Shown here: one piece after another, positions 35,294 to 46,807 of the stretch
Layout of the letters: each line of letters begins with the position of its first letter
How positions within the stretch are numbered: position 1 is the first letter of the stretch
Program-made: the position numbers and the translations under genes
Notes under the pieces: generated by a model
What the model saw: only the letters and a program-made list of their open reading frames with translations
Told to the model about the DNA's origin: nothing
The model's database searches: none
Source: Vitellaria paradoxa
Taxonomy: Eukaryota; Streptophyta; Magnoliopsida; Ericales; Sapotaceae
DNA length: 64,000 nt
Reading direction: 5' to 3'
Assembly: GCA_019916065.1 (NCBI GenBank)
Contig: CM034241.1
Location: forward strand, 19,085,228-19,149,227

Positions 35294-37180
35294 TGATTGC
35301 ACTTGAAAAGTGCTATTACAAACTCCACTTTTGCGTAGCTATTAGTGCGTTTAAGTAGTTTATTTTGAAGTTTTATCATTATTTTATTACTTATAGTAAT
35401 TATTTTCTTAATTACAGGGAAAAGGGCAAAATAAATGAGATTAGCAGCGATGAAAGTGGCTGCCGAAGAGACAAAAATGGTCCGAAGTTCAAGATGGTTG
35501 AAGTGGTGTGCAGCTAAAGTTCCAGCTTGACACCTTATTAGTATTTTGACCATATCTTTTCACTCACAACTTGGATTGACCTGATTCTTTTTTGATTGGA
35601 AAGAAGACTCAAAGGGCTACAACTTTTGTGTTTTAGCCGAAGCCTGAATCCATCATCTTCAAGGTCAAAATCGCATTGGAAATCGACAACAGAAAGTTAT
35701 CAGAAGAAAAAAATGCAAAAAATGAAACTTATACACTGGGGTCCGGACACCCCATTTGGGTGTCCGGACACCTGGACACATGGAAGCATACTGCGGTCCG
35801 AACACCCCATTTGGGTGTCTGGACACCTGGATGCGCGGGGTTAATTTCCTTCTTCATTTTTAGGGTTTCCTTGGAGGGGCTATAAATACCCAATGAGCAG
35901 CCGTTTAGGGGAGATCTTCTCATCTTTTTCCATATTCTTTTCATCTTTTTCTAGACTTTTAGAGAGTGTTTTAGAATTTTTTGAGAGATTTCTTTTTGTT
36001 TTGAGAAGACAGTTTTTGAAGATTTGTGCAACACTTTGCAGATTCGTTTCAGCTTTTGTGATTATTCGTTATTCTTTTCATTCTTCGAAGCACGGTACTA
36101 TTTTTGCTTAGTTTAATAACATCTTTATTTGTAGTTTAGTTTATATTCATTCCTTCTTCTCTTTCTTTGATTCTTATTTTAATGGTTGGATTTAATTGCA
36201 TGATTTTCATTATGAACGTAGCGTAAAACCCTAGTCCTTGATTCAACGAATCAAGGAAGGGTAGTTTATGAAAAATGAAGGGATGTGCGTAGATCCTTCG
36301 CAGGGTTTGTAAAAACCTTTGCGAAGTGATCTACGATTGTAAGAATCATTTTTATTTTGTTTCAAACACTTTCGAAAATGGAGACCTTTGACTACATTCT
36401 CTGTAATCACTGGTAAAAGTTTTCGGGTAAAAATTGATTTAATAATTTTGGGCAAATTAAAATTGATTTCTTAAACAAATCTGGTTTTGGTTGTTTGAAA
36501 AACCTTCGGAAACAAGAGTTTTTGACTATATTCTCTGTAATCACTGGTAAAAACTCTTCAATTTAATTTTCTTAATAATTTTTGAACAAACCCTAATTTA
36601 GGTTTGAAACCGAATGTTTTGTTAGAAAATCTTTCCAGTTTTATTATCCATAATGAAACGTGATTTTAAAACTGAGTATCGAATATTTTCTGAACTTTAA
36701 TGAGAATATTTTTCCCAATCTATGGCTCCTTTGACGTGAACTATAGATTATAGTTTTAACACATCCTGTAGTGAAGTAGTAAACTACCCAGAATTGAAAG
36801 TTGAATCAAGAATCATTTTTGTTATCTTGAATGCTTAATTTTATTGCTTTCATTATTTTAGCTTAGTTTAATTTTGTATCTTGTTTTTCTATTAGTTGGA
36901 ATAAAAGTAATTTAATTTCTTGAATGCTAGTTCAGTTAATTTTTGTAATTTACTTTTATTTGGTTGCTAGTTACTTAATCAACTCTTCTCAAAACCTAAA
37001 ACTTGTTTTATTTTCTTTTCTTGCATTTTAAAATGAAACAGTAGGTAAAAGAACCTAGAAAACCCTAGTGTTCAATCTCATAGTTCCCTGTGGATTCGAC
37101 CTCGGACTCACCGAGTTAAAACTACACCACACACCCTTACACTTGGGGGTTAGTTTAGACGCACATTTTACAAGCGGTCA
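35294..37180 (+). repeat. 5' LTR of element C
   Basis: 1887 bp, TGATTGCACTTGAAAAGTGC to TTTACAAGCGGTCA. Features in order: cross-family module (~35599), paired U3 blocks of CACCCCATTTGGGTGTCC type (35738-35833), TATA box TATAAATA (35881), GCAGCCG start region, a hairpin around GTAGATCCTTCGC ... GCGAAGTGATCTAC (36292-36332), a duplicated CACTGGTAAAA segment (~36405 and ~36540), and the U5 hairpin CTCGG-ACTCA-CCGAG (37101-37115). Confidence 0.92.
35881..35888 (+). promoter_or_regulatory. TATA box of element C 5' LTR
   Basis: TATAAATA, followed 9 bp on by GCAGCCG and then a GGGGAG word. The same arrangement recurs in the 3' LTR at 41711 and in the related LTRs at 5481 (minus), 15029 (minus), 20193 and 57957. 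Transcription probably starts some 25-35 bp downstream. Confidence 0.7.
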
Positions 37181-37186
37181 AGTTTT

Positions 37187-37203
37187 TGGCACCATTGCCG
37201 GGG
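37187..37203 (+). promoter_or_regulatory. Primer binding site of element C (tRNA-Asp)
   Basis: TGGCACCATTGCCGGGG, 6 bp after the LTR end. It is the tRNA-Asp 3' end complement with two G-to-A changes, both at CpG sites relative to element D (TGGCGCCGTTGCCGGGG). Confidence 0.85.
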
Positions 37204-37274
37204 AACTTAGTTTTGATTCATTAGGATAAATCTAGGTTACTCTTCTACTGTTTCCTAAAAAAAAAAAAAATTTA

Positions 37275-38507
37275 ATGAACATGGATTGTTTTCCTTATAA
37301 TTCTAGTTCACCAGACACCATTCACCCACTCATTCATTATTTAGGTAGCATTTATGGAATTGATTTTTGCTTACAAACCTTTTCTATGCTACCTAAATTC
37401 TATGGACATGAATATGATGATCCTAGATTTCATTTAGAAAAATTTGAGTCAATTTGTTTCTACTGCACGAATGGTTACTTGGACAACACTTTTAGGTATA
37501 ATTTTTTCCCATTATCATTATGTGGAGTGGCTGATAAATGGGGTTGTACCGTTACTTGGGACATTAATAGTTGGGAAGAGTTACAAAATGAATTTATTAC
37601 GACCTTCCTCCCTATTTTCCAAAACTTCAGCCTACGATTTGAAATTGAAAATTTTTCTCAAAATTGTGGTGAAGAAATTTATCAATGTTGGGAGAGGTTT
37701 AAAAATATATTAAACTCTTACCCAGATTATAATCTTGACTTAGGGTGCATCATTAAATATTTCTATAATAGTTTATTTTTAGAGATGCGCCACACTCTTG
37801 AGGAGTTATCTGGGGGTAAGTTTCTTGACTTTACTCCGGAGTTAGCATGGGATTTCTTTGAGTCACTCCATGAGCAAACTCAACATAGGGAAGAAATTAG
37901 CTTAAAAGTTGATTCTAGTGCACATGAGACTTCTACACATACTGACTCTACATTAGATGATACTTTGTTCGAGTCCACAACATGTCCTTATGTTCGTCCA
38001 CTCACTGAAGCTGAAATTGCTGAATCTAAGGCCTTTTTATTTCTTGCACGAGAAAATTCTAATTCAAAAACCCTAGACTTTGAGTGGAGCGACTATTCTA
38101 ACAATGGTTGGGATAATGAAGGGAATGAGCCCTTTGACTCGTTCCCACCAGACTCTAACATACACGAGACATCATCTGTTGAGAGTCTAGAGGACATACC
38201 AACCAACACCACCATGGAGCTTGAAGCTCATCCCACCCTGACAACTCAGATGACCTTGGAAAGTCCTAAGATTTATTCTGAGAGCTTTTATGCCATAGGT
38301 TCAGGGGAACACACTGTTGAGCCAGTCACTTTAGTTTCATCATGTTCTACCACACCACTCACTGAGACCACTTCTGATATATCTTTTCCTACTGGGGCTA
38401 GTACATTTAATGACTTACCTGTTAAGACCCCTATATTTGAGTGGAGGTATGATTCTAATTATGGTTGGGTTCCTACTTCAATTCCACAGGACTCTCACGA
38501 GAATTAA
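37275..38507 (+). CDS. Gag-like protein of element C, 410 codons
   Basis: Starts at the first ATG after the primer site. Residues ~35-200 form a retrotransposon gag domain: MLPKFYGHEYDDPRFHLEKF, an FFPLSLCGVADKWG block and CWERFKNILNSYPDYNLDLG align by eye with element D gag. The C-terminal half is acidic and Ser/Thr-rich and holds two similar motifs, FEWSDYSNNGW (269-279) and FEWRYDSNYGW (388-398). There is no CCHC zinc knuckle, unlike D. The TAA at 38505 looks premature: the same frame stays open for another 67 codons to TAG at 38709. It would form particles, presumably with enzymes from a relative. Confidence 0.8.
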   Translation: MNMDCFPYNSSSPDTIHPLIHYLGSIYGIDFCLQTFSMLPKFYGHEYDDPRFHLEKFESICFYCTNGYLDNTFRYNFFPLSLCGVADKWGCTVTWDINSWEELQNEFITTFLPIFQNFSLRFEIENFSQNCGEEIYQCWERFKNILNSYPDYNLDLGCIIKYFYNSLFLEMRHTLEELSGGKFLDFTPELAWDFFESLHEQTQHREEISLKVDSSAHETSTHTDSTLDDTLFESTTCPYVRPLTEAEIAESKAFLFLARENSNSKTLDFEWSDYSNNGWDNEGNEPFDSFPPDSNIHETSSVESLEDIPTNTTMELEAHPTLTTQMTLESPKIYSESFYAIGSGEHTVEPVTLVSSCSTTPLTETTSDISFPTGASTFNDLPVKTPIFEWRYDSNYGWVPTSIPQDSHEN

Positions 38508-38711
38508 TTTTCTTTATCATCCTTTGAGAGTTCGATAGACAAGCTTGAGAGTGAGAGTGGTGCACACCTCTCCTCTTTTGCCCTTACCCCAACTGAGAAT
38601 CTTATTGAGGGAACTGAACTTGTTTTGACCAAAACTGACCACACATGTGAGGAAGTGGTGGAGATTAAAGAGGTAGTTTTCATTGACTTCTTGGGTGTTG
38701 AGGGGATATAG
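38508..38711 (+). pseudogene. In-frame continuation of the gag-like ORF after its TAA
   Basis: 67 codons open in the gag frame directly after the TAA, rich in Glu, Ser and Thr like the preceding region, ending in TAG. A single base change explains the earlier stop; alternatively TAA is the real end and this is coincidence. Confidence 0.5.
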
Positions 38712-38731
38712 AAAACACACAATCACATTCC

Positions 38732-38914
38732 ATGTTCACATATGCATATGACTTTGGGCCATATTTGGGATTCAACGATCCTCACAAGGCCATGAATTCT
38801 CCAGTGTTCTCTACACTCGGTACATACTCATTTTTTATACCTCCTAGACTCAAGGAGAATATTTTATTTCTAAAGCCATTTGGTAAGGCTTGGGAGAGAT
38901 TAGGAGTTGGATAG
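38732..38914 (+). CDS. Small ORF after gag in element C (doubtful)
   Basis: 60 codons in a different frame from gag, 20 bp after its TAG. Composition is protein-like (YAYDFGPYLGFNDPHKA, LKENILFLKPFGKAWERLGV). It may be the frameshifted end of the gag-like protein or a separate small ORF. No family recognised. Confidence 0.35.
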   Translation: MFTYAYDFGPYLGFNDPHKAMNSPVFSTLGTYSFFIPPRLKENILFLKPFGKAWERLGVG

Positions 38915-41110
38915 TCTACTTTTGCATTAACCCTTGTATATTAGTAGATTAGATTTTTCTTTCTTTATTTTTGATTTATTGTTAGTTTAACTTTTCTTTC
39001 ATTTTATTTTTATTTTGTCTTTCTACTAACTCTTTTCTTCTTGTTTTATTTTTCTTTTATTTTTATCTTCTTTTAATTCTAACATATTGCTTGTATAGTT
39101 CTTTTATTTTCTTCAAATAAGGAAGCCTTGAGGTAATATCCTTCCTCTCCATTTTATTTAGTTTTGCACTTCCAAATTACTACTTCATATTCATAATTAT
39201 TGTTGTTGGGAGTGCTGTAGAATCTAAGTTGGGGAGATGTACTGGGTGATGCCTTAAGTAACTTGAATAATGGGTGCATGCTTGGTTTAATTTGTGCTTT
39301 GTTCTTATTTGTATCATTTGTGGTTATTGTTTCATGCTCGTCATCATGCTTACTATTGCTCACTACAAACCCACATATGCATCATGGTTCTCACATTAAG
39401 GACAATGTGAATTTTAAGTTGGGGGGTAGGGTTCGCATGATGATCTTTTGTGCCAAAATTGCAAAATTTTAAAATTTTTGAGCATCTTTAACCTTGAATA
39501 CATGAATTTAGCACATTTGTACCTACATGTCAGTTCTTTTTGGTTTGGTTAATTGTGGAATTGAGTGAGAGAGTGATAAATGAGTTTTGTTCAAGCTTTA
39601 ATAGGAAACTTAGTTCAAGTTGATTGTATAATGACCTTGTGTATTTTTGACTATCATATAGAAGAGTTTATGTGCTTAGGAGTTAATTTTCTTTAACATT
39701 GGTTAATTGAGCATTCTTAGACTAGGTGGAGACTTATACCCCTTAATGGTGAGCTTTTGAGTCTATTATTCTTTTCTTGAGGGGTTGCACATAATCACAG
39801 CTCTTTTATTCTTCACTTTGGTTTCCAATGCAGCAATTGCATCACACACACTTGCATTAGGTTCACTTGGCATATTATGAGTTGTTGCAAGCTTTGAACA
39901 TGATGCTAGGCCATCTTTGCTATTGTTGGCCTCTTTATCCTTTCTTGGTTATGAATTATCCTATGAACCAACTTGAAGCCTCTTAAATAAAGTGTGTGAC
40001 ATATTTATATATATATATATTTTTTCTTGGTTCTCATCTCATATATTATCTCTTAACCTTACTCACACACTTTTAGCCTTACCCTCACATGTCTTGGGTT
40101 GTAAAAGTGCCTTAATGTCAATGATGTGAATGGGGTTGGGAATGGAAATTTTTAAGAGCATATTGAGAGGAAATATTGGGTGAAGAATCTAGCTGATGTA
40201 TTTTCATTATTTAAAAGAGAAAAAAAAAAGAAAAGAAAAAAAAAAGAAAAAATAGAGAAAAAAAGGTTTTTCATTTCTTTTTGCTTGGGTAGTTCGGGAC
40301 TTGTGCATTGTATTATAATTCTTGTTGGGATGCCTGTTGGGGTTTGGAAAGGAAATGGGTAGCTGGGGACTTGTGCGCACTTGAGCATCTTTATCCCAAG
40401 ACATGTGCTTTGATTTTCATATCCTCCATTGTTAACCATTACCCTTGGCCAAGTTACAACCAAAATAAAGACCTAGTGGATTCTAAGCAAGCAACTCTTG
40501 TATTGTGCATGTAGTGGTCTTATGTAGGTTGTGTGGTGTGATCTCTTACACTTGCATTGGAACATGGTTATGAGCTGTCGACTTTGAATTTCATTTCAGT
40601 TCACTCACTTATTTTTGGGGTTATGTGCAACTAGGATAGCATCATATGCTAATAGGTATGTGTGAACCCTTGATGAGTGAATTCCTTTCTATGAGTGGTA
40701 CCCTGTGAGCATTTGAAGTCAAAACCTAGTTCCGTTTATGCTTTTGCAACCTTGTTGTATAAATGAAACAATTTTGCACACATGCTCTTTCTACTTTGAT
40801 AGTCCATGCATTTATGCTTAGCACTTGGGAATTACACATGATATTTGGGTTTTGTGACTTGTTCGGCTTGAGCTTGATTCATTTTTTTATCTTGATTACT
40901 TTTTGACACTTTGAGACCATGCCATAGATGTTTGTGGGTAGCATCACTGCAAACCCTCACGAGACCTTACTCGTCCACTAGGGGGAACTTAGGGGTTTAA
41001 AGGACTTGCTACACGTAGCTAAGTGTAGCTATGTTTCCAACGAAAAAAGAAATAGGATTGTAGTTTCATTTCATTTTAATAAAGGGCATTGCTAGGGACT
41101 AGCAACACTC
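38915..41110 (+). other. 3' non-coding region of element C
   Basis: No genes. Purine tracts AAGTTGGGGAGA (39226) and TTTTAAGTTGGGGGGTAGGG (39412-39431), a TA tract (40009-40020), an A-rich tract (40218-40264), then ~520 bp nearly the same as in element B (19110-19626). The order matches element A on the other strand. Confidence 0.8.
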
Positions 41111-41123
41111 AAGTTGGGGGGTG
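41111..41123 (+). promoter_or_regulatory. Polypurine tract of element C
   Basis: AAGTTGGGGGGTG directly before the 3' LTR. Confidence 0.9.
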
Positions 41124-43008
41124 TGATTGCACTTGAAAAGTGCTATTACAAACTCCACTTTTGCGTAGCTATTAATGCGTTTAAGTAGTTTATTTTGAAG
41201 TTTTATCATTATTTTATTACTTATAGTAATTATTTTCTTAATTGCAGGGAAAAGGACAAAATAAATGAGATTAGCAGCGATGAAAGTGGCTGCCGAGGAG
41301 AGAAAAATGGTCCGAAATTCAAGATGGTTGAAGTGGTGTGCAGCTGAAGTTTCAGCTTGACACCTTATCAGTATTTTGACCATATCTTTTCACTCACAAC
41401 TCGGATTGACCTGATTTTTTTTGGGTTGGAAAGAAGACTTAAAGGGCTACAACTTTCGTGTTTTAGCTGAAGCCTGAATCCATCATCTTCGAGGTCAAAA
41501 TTGCATTGGAAATTGACGACAGAAAGCTATCAGAAGAAAAAAATGCAAAAAGTGGAACTTATATACTGCGGTCCAGACACCCCATTTGGGTGTCCAGACA
41601 CCTGGACACATGGAAGCATACTGTGGTCCGAACACCCCATTTGGGTGTCCAGACACCTGGACGCACGGGGTTAATTTCCTTCTTCGTTTTTAGGGTTTCC
41701 TTGGAGGGGTTATAAATACCCAATGAGCAGCCGTTTAGGGGAGATCTTCTCATCTTTTTTCATTTTCTTTTCATCTTTTTCTAGACTTTTAGAGAGTGTT
41801 TTAGAATTTTTTGAGAGATTTCTTTTTGTTTTGAGAAGATGTTTTTTGAAGATTTGTGCAACACTTTGCAGATTCGTTTCAGCTTTTGTGATCATTCGTT
41901 ATTCTTTTCATTCTTCGAAGTACGGTACTGTTTTTGCTTAGTTTAATAACATCTTTATTTGTAGTTTAGTTTATATTCATTCCTTCTTCTCTTTCTTTGA
42001 TTCTTGTTTTAATGGTTGGATTTAATTGTATGATTTTTATTATGAACGTAGCGTAAAACTCTAGTTCTTGATTAAACGAATCAAGGAAAGGTAGTTTATG
42101 AAAAATGAAGGGATGTGTGTAGATCCTTCACAGGGTTTGTAAAAACCTTTGCGAAGTGATCTACGATTGTAAGAATCATTTTTATTTTGTTTCAAACACT
42201 TTCGAAAATGGAGACCTGTGACTACATTCTCTGTAATCACTGGTAAAGGTTTTTGGGTAAAAATTAATTTAATAATTTTGGGCAAATTAAAATTGATTTC
42301 TTAAACAAATCTGGTTTTGGTTGTTTGAAAAACCTTCGGAAATAAGAGTTTTTTACTATATTCTTTGTAATCACTGGTAAAACTCTTCAATTTAATTTTC
42401 TTAATAATTTTTTAACAAACCCTAATTTAGGTTTGAAACCGAATGTTTTCTTAGAAAATATTTCCAGTTTTATTATCCATAATGAAACGTGATTTTAAAA
42501 CTGAGTATCGGATATTTTTTGAACTTTAATGAGAATATTTTTCCCAATCTATGGCTCCTTTGACGTGAACTATAGATTGTAGTTTTAACACGTCCCGTAG
42601 TGAAGTAGTAAACTACCCAGAATTGAAAGTTGAATCAAGAATCATTTTTATTATCTTGAATACTTAATTTTATTGCTTTCATTATTTTAGTTTAGTTTAA
42701 TTTTGTATCTTGTTTTTCTATTAGTTGGAATAAAAGTAATTTAATTTCTTGATGCTAGTTCAGTTAATTTTTGTAATTTACTTTTATTTGGTTGCTAGTT
42801 ACTTAATCAACTCTTCTCAAAACCTAAAACTTGTTTTATTTTCTTTTCTTGTCTTTTAAAATGAAACAGTAGGTAGAAGAACTTAGAAAATCCTAGTGTT
42901 CAATCTCATAGTTCCCTGTGGATTCGACCTCGGACTCAATGAGTTAAAACTACACCGCACACCCTTACGCTTGGGGATTAGTTTAGACGCACATTTTACA
43001 AGCGGTCA
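41124..43008 (+). repeat. 3' LTR of element C
   Basis: 1885 bp, same termini as the 5' LTR. TATA box at 41711. The U5 hairpin is damaged here (CTCGG-ACTCA-ATGAG, 42929-42943). Most differences from the 5' LTR are transitions at or near CpG. Confidence 0.92.
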
Positions 43009-43013
43009 ATAAG

Positions 43014-44052
43014 TGTATGAGATTGTGACACGTAGTGCTATGAGAAGGTAGCAATTGTACGATCTAGAGTATGATGTCTCCTTAGGTCTGGACACACTTT
43101 GCTAGGTTGTGGGATGAGGGAAATATTTCGGCCAATCATGATTGTTCAAGAGACTGTTTTTATATGTAGTTATAAAATACGTAGTGCATTTAACCATCCT
43201 AGAGCGTGACAAAAGTTATGGGAAGTTGGTCGATGCACAAACACACTGCCTATGAAAGCAGGTAGAGAATTCAGGGAGGGGTTCTTCCATCACAACTCTT
43301 CGAGATATTCATAGTTCACAGCTTTTTAGTTCTTAGTATTTAATCTTTAATCCTATATATTCTTTCAATAGAGATAGACTATTGTTCATTTTTAGTGTTT
43401 TGAGTTTTCTGCAATAGGAGTAGTTTAGATGAAGTTCATGGGCATTTTGTGCTTAATCCTCACGAAGAGTTCTTAAATAGAAATACATCTGCAGGTGTAA
43501 TTTATCTTCCATTTTGATATTTTTCAATTGAGCATTGCTGAATGTTTTTAGCCGTATAAAGTCTTATGGCTATTTATGATGACGACTGGAATGGATGTAT
43601 GTGATTAAATGTGCATGTCCACAGCTCATACCCTCCTCCTAGTTTCTTTCAGTTAGGATTTGGTGTCCCATTCCATTTTTATGTAATTTAATTGCGATGT
43701 AATTCGTTCATTGTCTTAATTGAGCTGTGTATATATACAATTGGCCAGATCGTGGCCTTCATATAATTTTGAAAGATCTTGGTCTCTCTTACTAAAACAA
43801 CAGTCTCAGAGAGCGTTGCGTTTCCAAGCTTTATAGTCAAGGATTCATTAACAGAGAAAATGGATACTCTAGACAAGTATTAATTGTCGGATCTCGAGCT
43901 GTAGACCTTAAATCATTCTTCCATCGTTAGAGGCTTTTCCTTTCCTTGTAAAGATCTTGATTTTAGTGAGATTTTGCATGTCGTGTGTGACAATTATAAA
44001 TACAGAGCAATTTCTCAGCGTTTCAAACCTTTGCTTTCTGTTTTATATCATA
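43014..44052 (+). mobile_element. Flank of element C, then probable copia LTR remnant
   Basis: The right half (~43600-44050) reads like a copia LTR: a TATAAATAC box at ~43996, TTTCTCAGCGTTTC-like leader, and an end TTTTATATCA just before a primer-like site. No coding sequence; the LTR start is not fixed. The left half (43014-43600) is unassigned. Confidence 0.4.
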
Positions 44053-44064
44053 TGGTATCGGAGC
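44053..44064 (+). promoter_or_regulatory. tRNA-iMet-type primer binding site remnant
   Basis: TGGTATCGGAGC, one mismatch to the usual copia primer site TGGTATCAGAGC, 2 bp after an LTR-like CA end. No gag or pol follows. Confidence 0.6.
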
Positions 44065-44089
44065 AGGTCTTATATGTACAACACGCACA

Positions 44090-46800
44090 CATATAAGATA
44101 ATGGAATGAGTCGTTTAATATCAACTCACAAATAGTCAGATTAAATTAAAATAAGATTATTTTAGTCTAAAATATAATAAATAAAATATTATAAAAAAAT
44201 ATAAAAATATCATAATATATATATATTATTTATGAAGTCTGTTTGTGAACTTTCAAGTTAAACTTTTCTAAATTTGAACTTGACTTTAGCGTTAAACGAA
44301 ATACAAATTAAACTTGATTCGAATTCGTTTTAGTCACAAAATGAACTCGAGCCAAGCTAGCTCAGCCCCAAGGAAAAAAAAAAAAAAAAAAAAAACTCAG
44401 TTTGTTTTTACTCTCTCTCACACACAATTTTTTTACCCATTTTTTTTCATATCCGTCTCTCTCTCTCTCCGCGCTTTCTTGCATCTTTTCGACAATTCTT
44501 CTTCATTTTAAATATAAAAATTTCATTTTATTTTTCATATTTAATATATATAATTATTTTTTAATATAAAATTATAATTACTTTTTATTCCTTTTTAGTT
44601 ATATTTTTTGTTTCTATGTTTCTTTTTCATAATTTCATTTAGGACATTATTACTCTTAAGTAAAATCAAGTGTGCATTTTTTTATATGTATCAATTGCAT
44701 CTTTTATATTAATATAAGGATTCATCAATATTATAATATATATATACGCATATACACATATAACGCATATTAATATGTGCGCCTTCTCATTTTAAACGTA
44801 AAATTTCTTTCTTTTTTATAGTTAATACATACATCTAACTAACAAAAACTACAAAAAAATTATATTACAATTTTAATTAATTTTTTCATATTTTTATAAT
44901 TTTACATATGTCGTCATCATAAATGATTATTTATTTATTTTTTGTTGGAGTAGTACAATTCAAAATTTTTCTTAGTGTCTCTTTTTCTATCCCTCTCTTT
45001 CTCTTAGGCCCATTTGCTTTGTAAATTATAACATATCTATTTTCTTCTCATGCCTTTTATCTCTTTTTATCCCATCCCTCTCTATACTTTTATATTTTTC
45101 TTTGTATTATTTTTAAATTTTATAAAAATTATCATTGTTCCAAATGAAAATCAGCTCTTTATTTACGTAGTCTATCATATTAACATTAGAATGTCATCTC
45201 CATTTATATAATAATATATATACCGTGTGCTAACACGTAACAACTTGCCATTTTATTTTTTATTATTTTTGTATGAACAAAATGTTGCACGAGTCATTTC
45301 TTTCATAATTTCTACGCGTGTTGAATTTTTGGTAATTTAAAATATTGTCACAGTAAAAAAAAAAAAAATCAAATTTACAGCTAGTCGCTTTCTTCTTTTC
45401 ATCCCTCTAATTCCTCCTAAAAAAAAAAGTCCCGTTATATTAAATGTAAAATCTATATCTTTCATATTTAATGCACACATCATATTAGCAAAAAGTCACA
45501 AATATCTTTCTATTACATTTTTATATACATTTTATTTTGTGTTATTTCTATAATTTCATTTCATTATAATAAAAAATAGTGTTTTTTACTTTTTTTTTTT
45601 TGTTGGTGGGATGCAATTTAAATTTTTCTTTTTTTTTTTCCATAACTATATAAAAGCTAACATTTCTCTAGCTATTCTCTTTTAGTTCTCATGCGTCTCT
45701 ATTAAACAAGATAACAATAAAGTAAAAAAATTTGAAACAAAGTTTTGATCACATTAAATGTAAAAATTTTAATTCTCTATTTAGTATTTAACGCAAACAA
45801 TTATGCTATTAATAAAATATCATAATTACCCTTTGCAACTACATTTTTAAATTCATTTTTTGTCGTGTCATTTTGTAATTTTAATCATATGAGTCATTCT
45901 TATCCCAAAAACAAAATAAAATTAGATAAGTAACCTTTTTGTTTAGTCTTTATTATTAATAAGATAATGTCATCTTTATTATATTTAACAATATAAATAC
46001 AATGTACAATGTTTCTAGTCATGATTTTTTTATTAGTAAAAAAAATCACACGTGTCCTTTCTTTCATCACTCTTCTTTATCTTTTATTTTTTTTTGGTAA
46101 TATGAAGTAATATAACATCATAATTTAAGAGAAAGTAGAATGATAACAATTGTCTTGATTTATCAATTATTTCTCCTTCTAAGCATTACCACCGTGGGCT
46201 TTATTTATAAATTTATAGATTAGTCCACCAAATATCACACATAATAAGGATTTTAATAAAAAAAGTTATCAATTTTTTAAAATTTATTATAACTCTTTTC
46301 TTTAATTAATATAATAAAATTTAATTTTCAAGATATTTGAGCTGTGAGGATACCCACGCAATGCTCGGGCTTGTGATAGTGTATTATGTATGTGTGTTGC
46401 ATGGGCGTAGTTATATGCGGGAGCTCGGGAGAAGTTTGGCTTGGTTTCATCTTGACATCATCTCCAAGTTTGCTGCATTTGAGCTCTTGAAAAATTTTGT
46501 TTTGAGGTAGGTTTGTTTTTAAAAAAAAAAAAAAGACCCTTCTTTTTTTTTTTTTGGTAATTAAGTGTAATTTGAATTAGTAAAAGAAACTTATATTATC
46601 TTAGGGACCAAAAAAAAAGACTTCTTTAATTTTGTAATGTTTTAAAATTCTTTTGTTATGTTCGGGAAACTAACTAGTTGCTCAACTTCTGACTAAATTT
46701 TTTGAAATAATTAAATTTACTTTCTTACATTTTAAATTTTTTTTTTAAATCATAAACGGTAAAAGTTTCAAATTAACAAGAAGTTCAAAAGCTAATTACT
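44090..46800. other. AT-rich intergenic DNA
   Basis: No genes. Contains an A run (44371-44395), a (CT)n run (44455-44468) and several T runs. Many TATTATT/AATAATAT words. Confidence 0.6.
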
Positions 46801-46807
46801 AAGGTCC

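Larger units (their letters stand above)
35294..43008 (+). mobile_element. Element C: complete non-autonomous Athila-related retrotransposon
   Basis: A full element of 7715 bp: LTRs at 35294-37180 and 41124-43008, target duplication ATAAG at 35289-35293 and 43009-43013, a tRNA-Asp-type primer site, a gag-like ORF, a non-coding 3' region and a PPT. There is no protease, RT, RNase H or integrase anywhere in the 3.9-kb interior. It therefore resembles the gag-only 'TR-GAG' type of plant LTR elements. Its LTRs differ at roughly 30 sites in the first ~620 bp, mostly C/T and G/A, and less in the rest, so the insertion is moderately recent. It landed in the PPR pseudogene. Confidence 0.92.

Noticed and set aside
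35596..35944. Overlapping frames in both strands of the C LTR
   Set aside because: They arise from the near-palindromic U3 blocks and have no start context or counterpart in the other LTRs.
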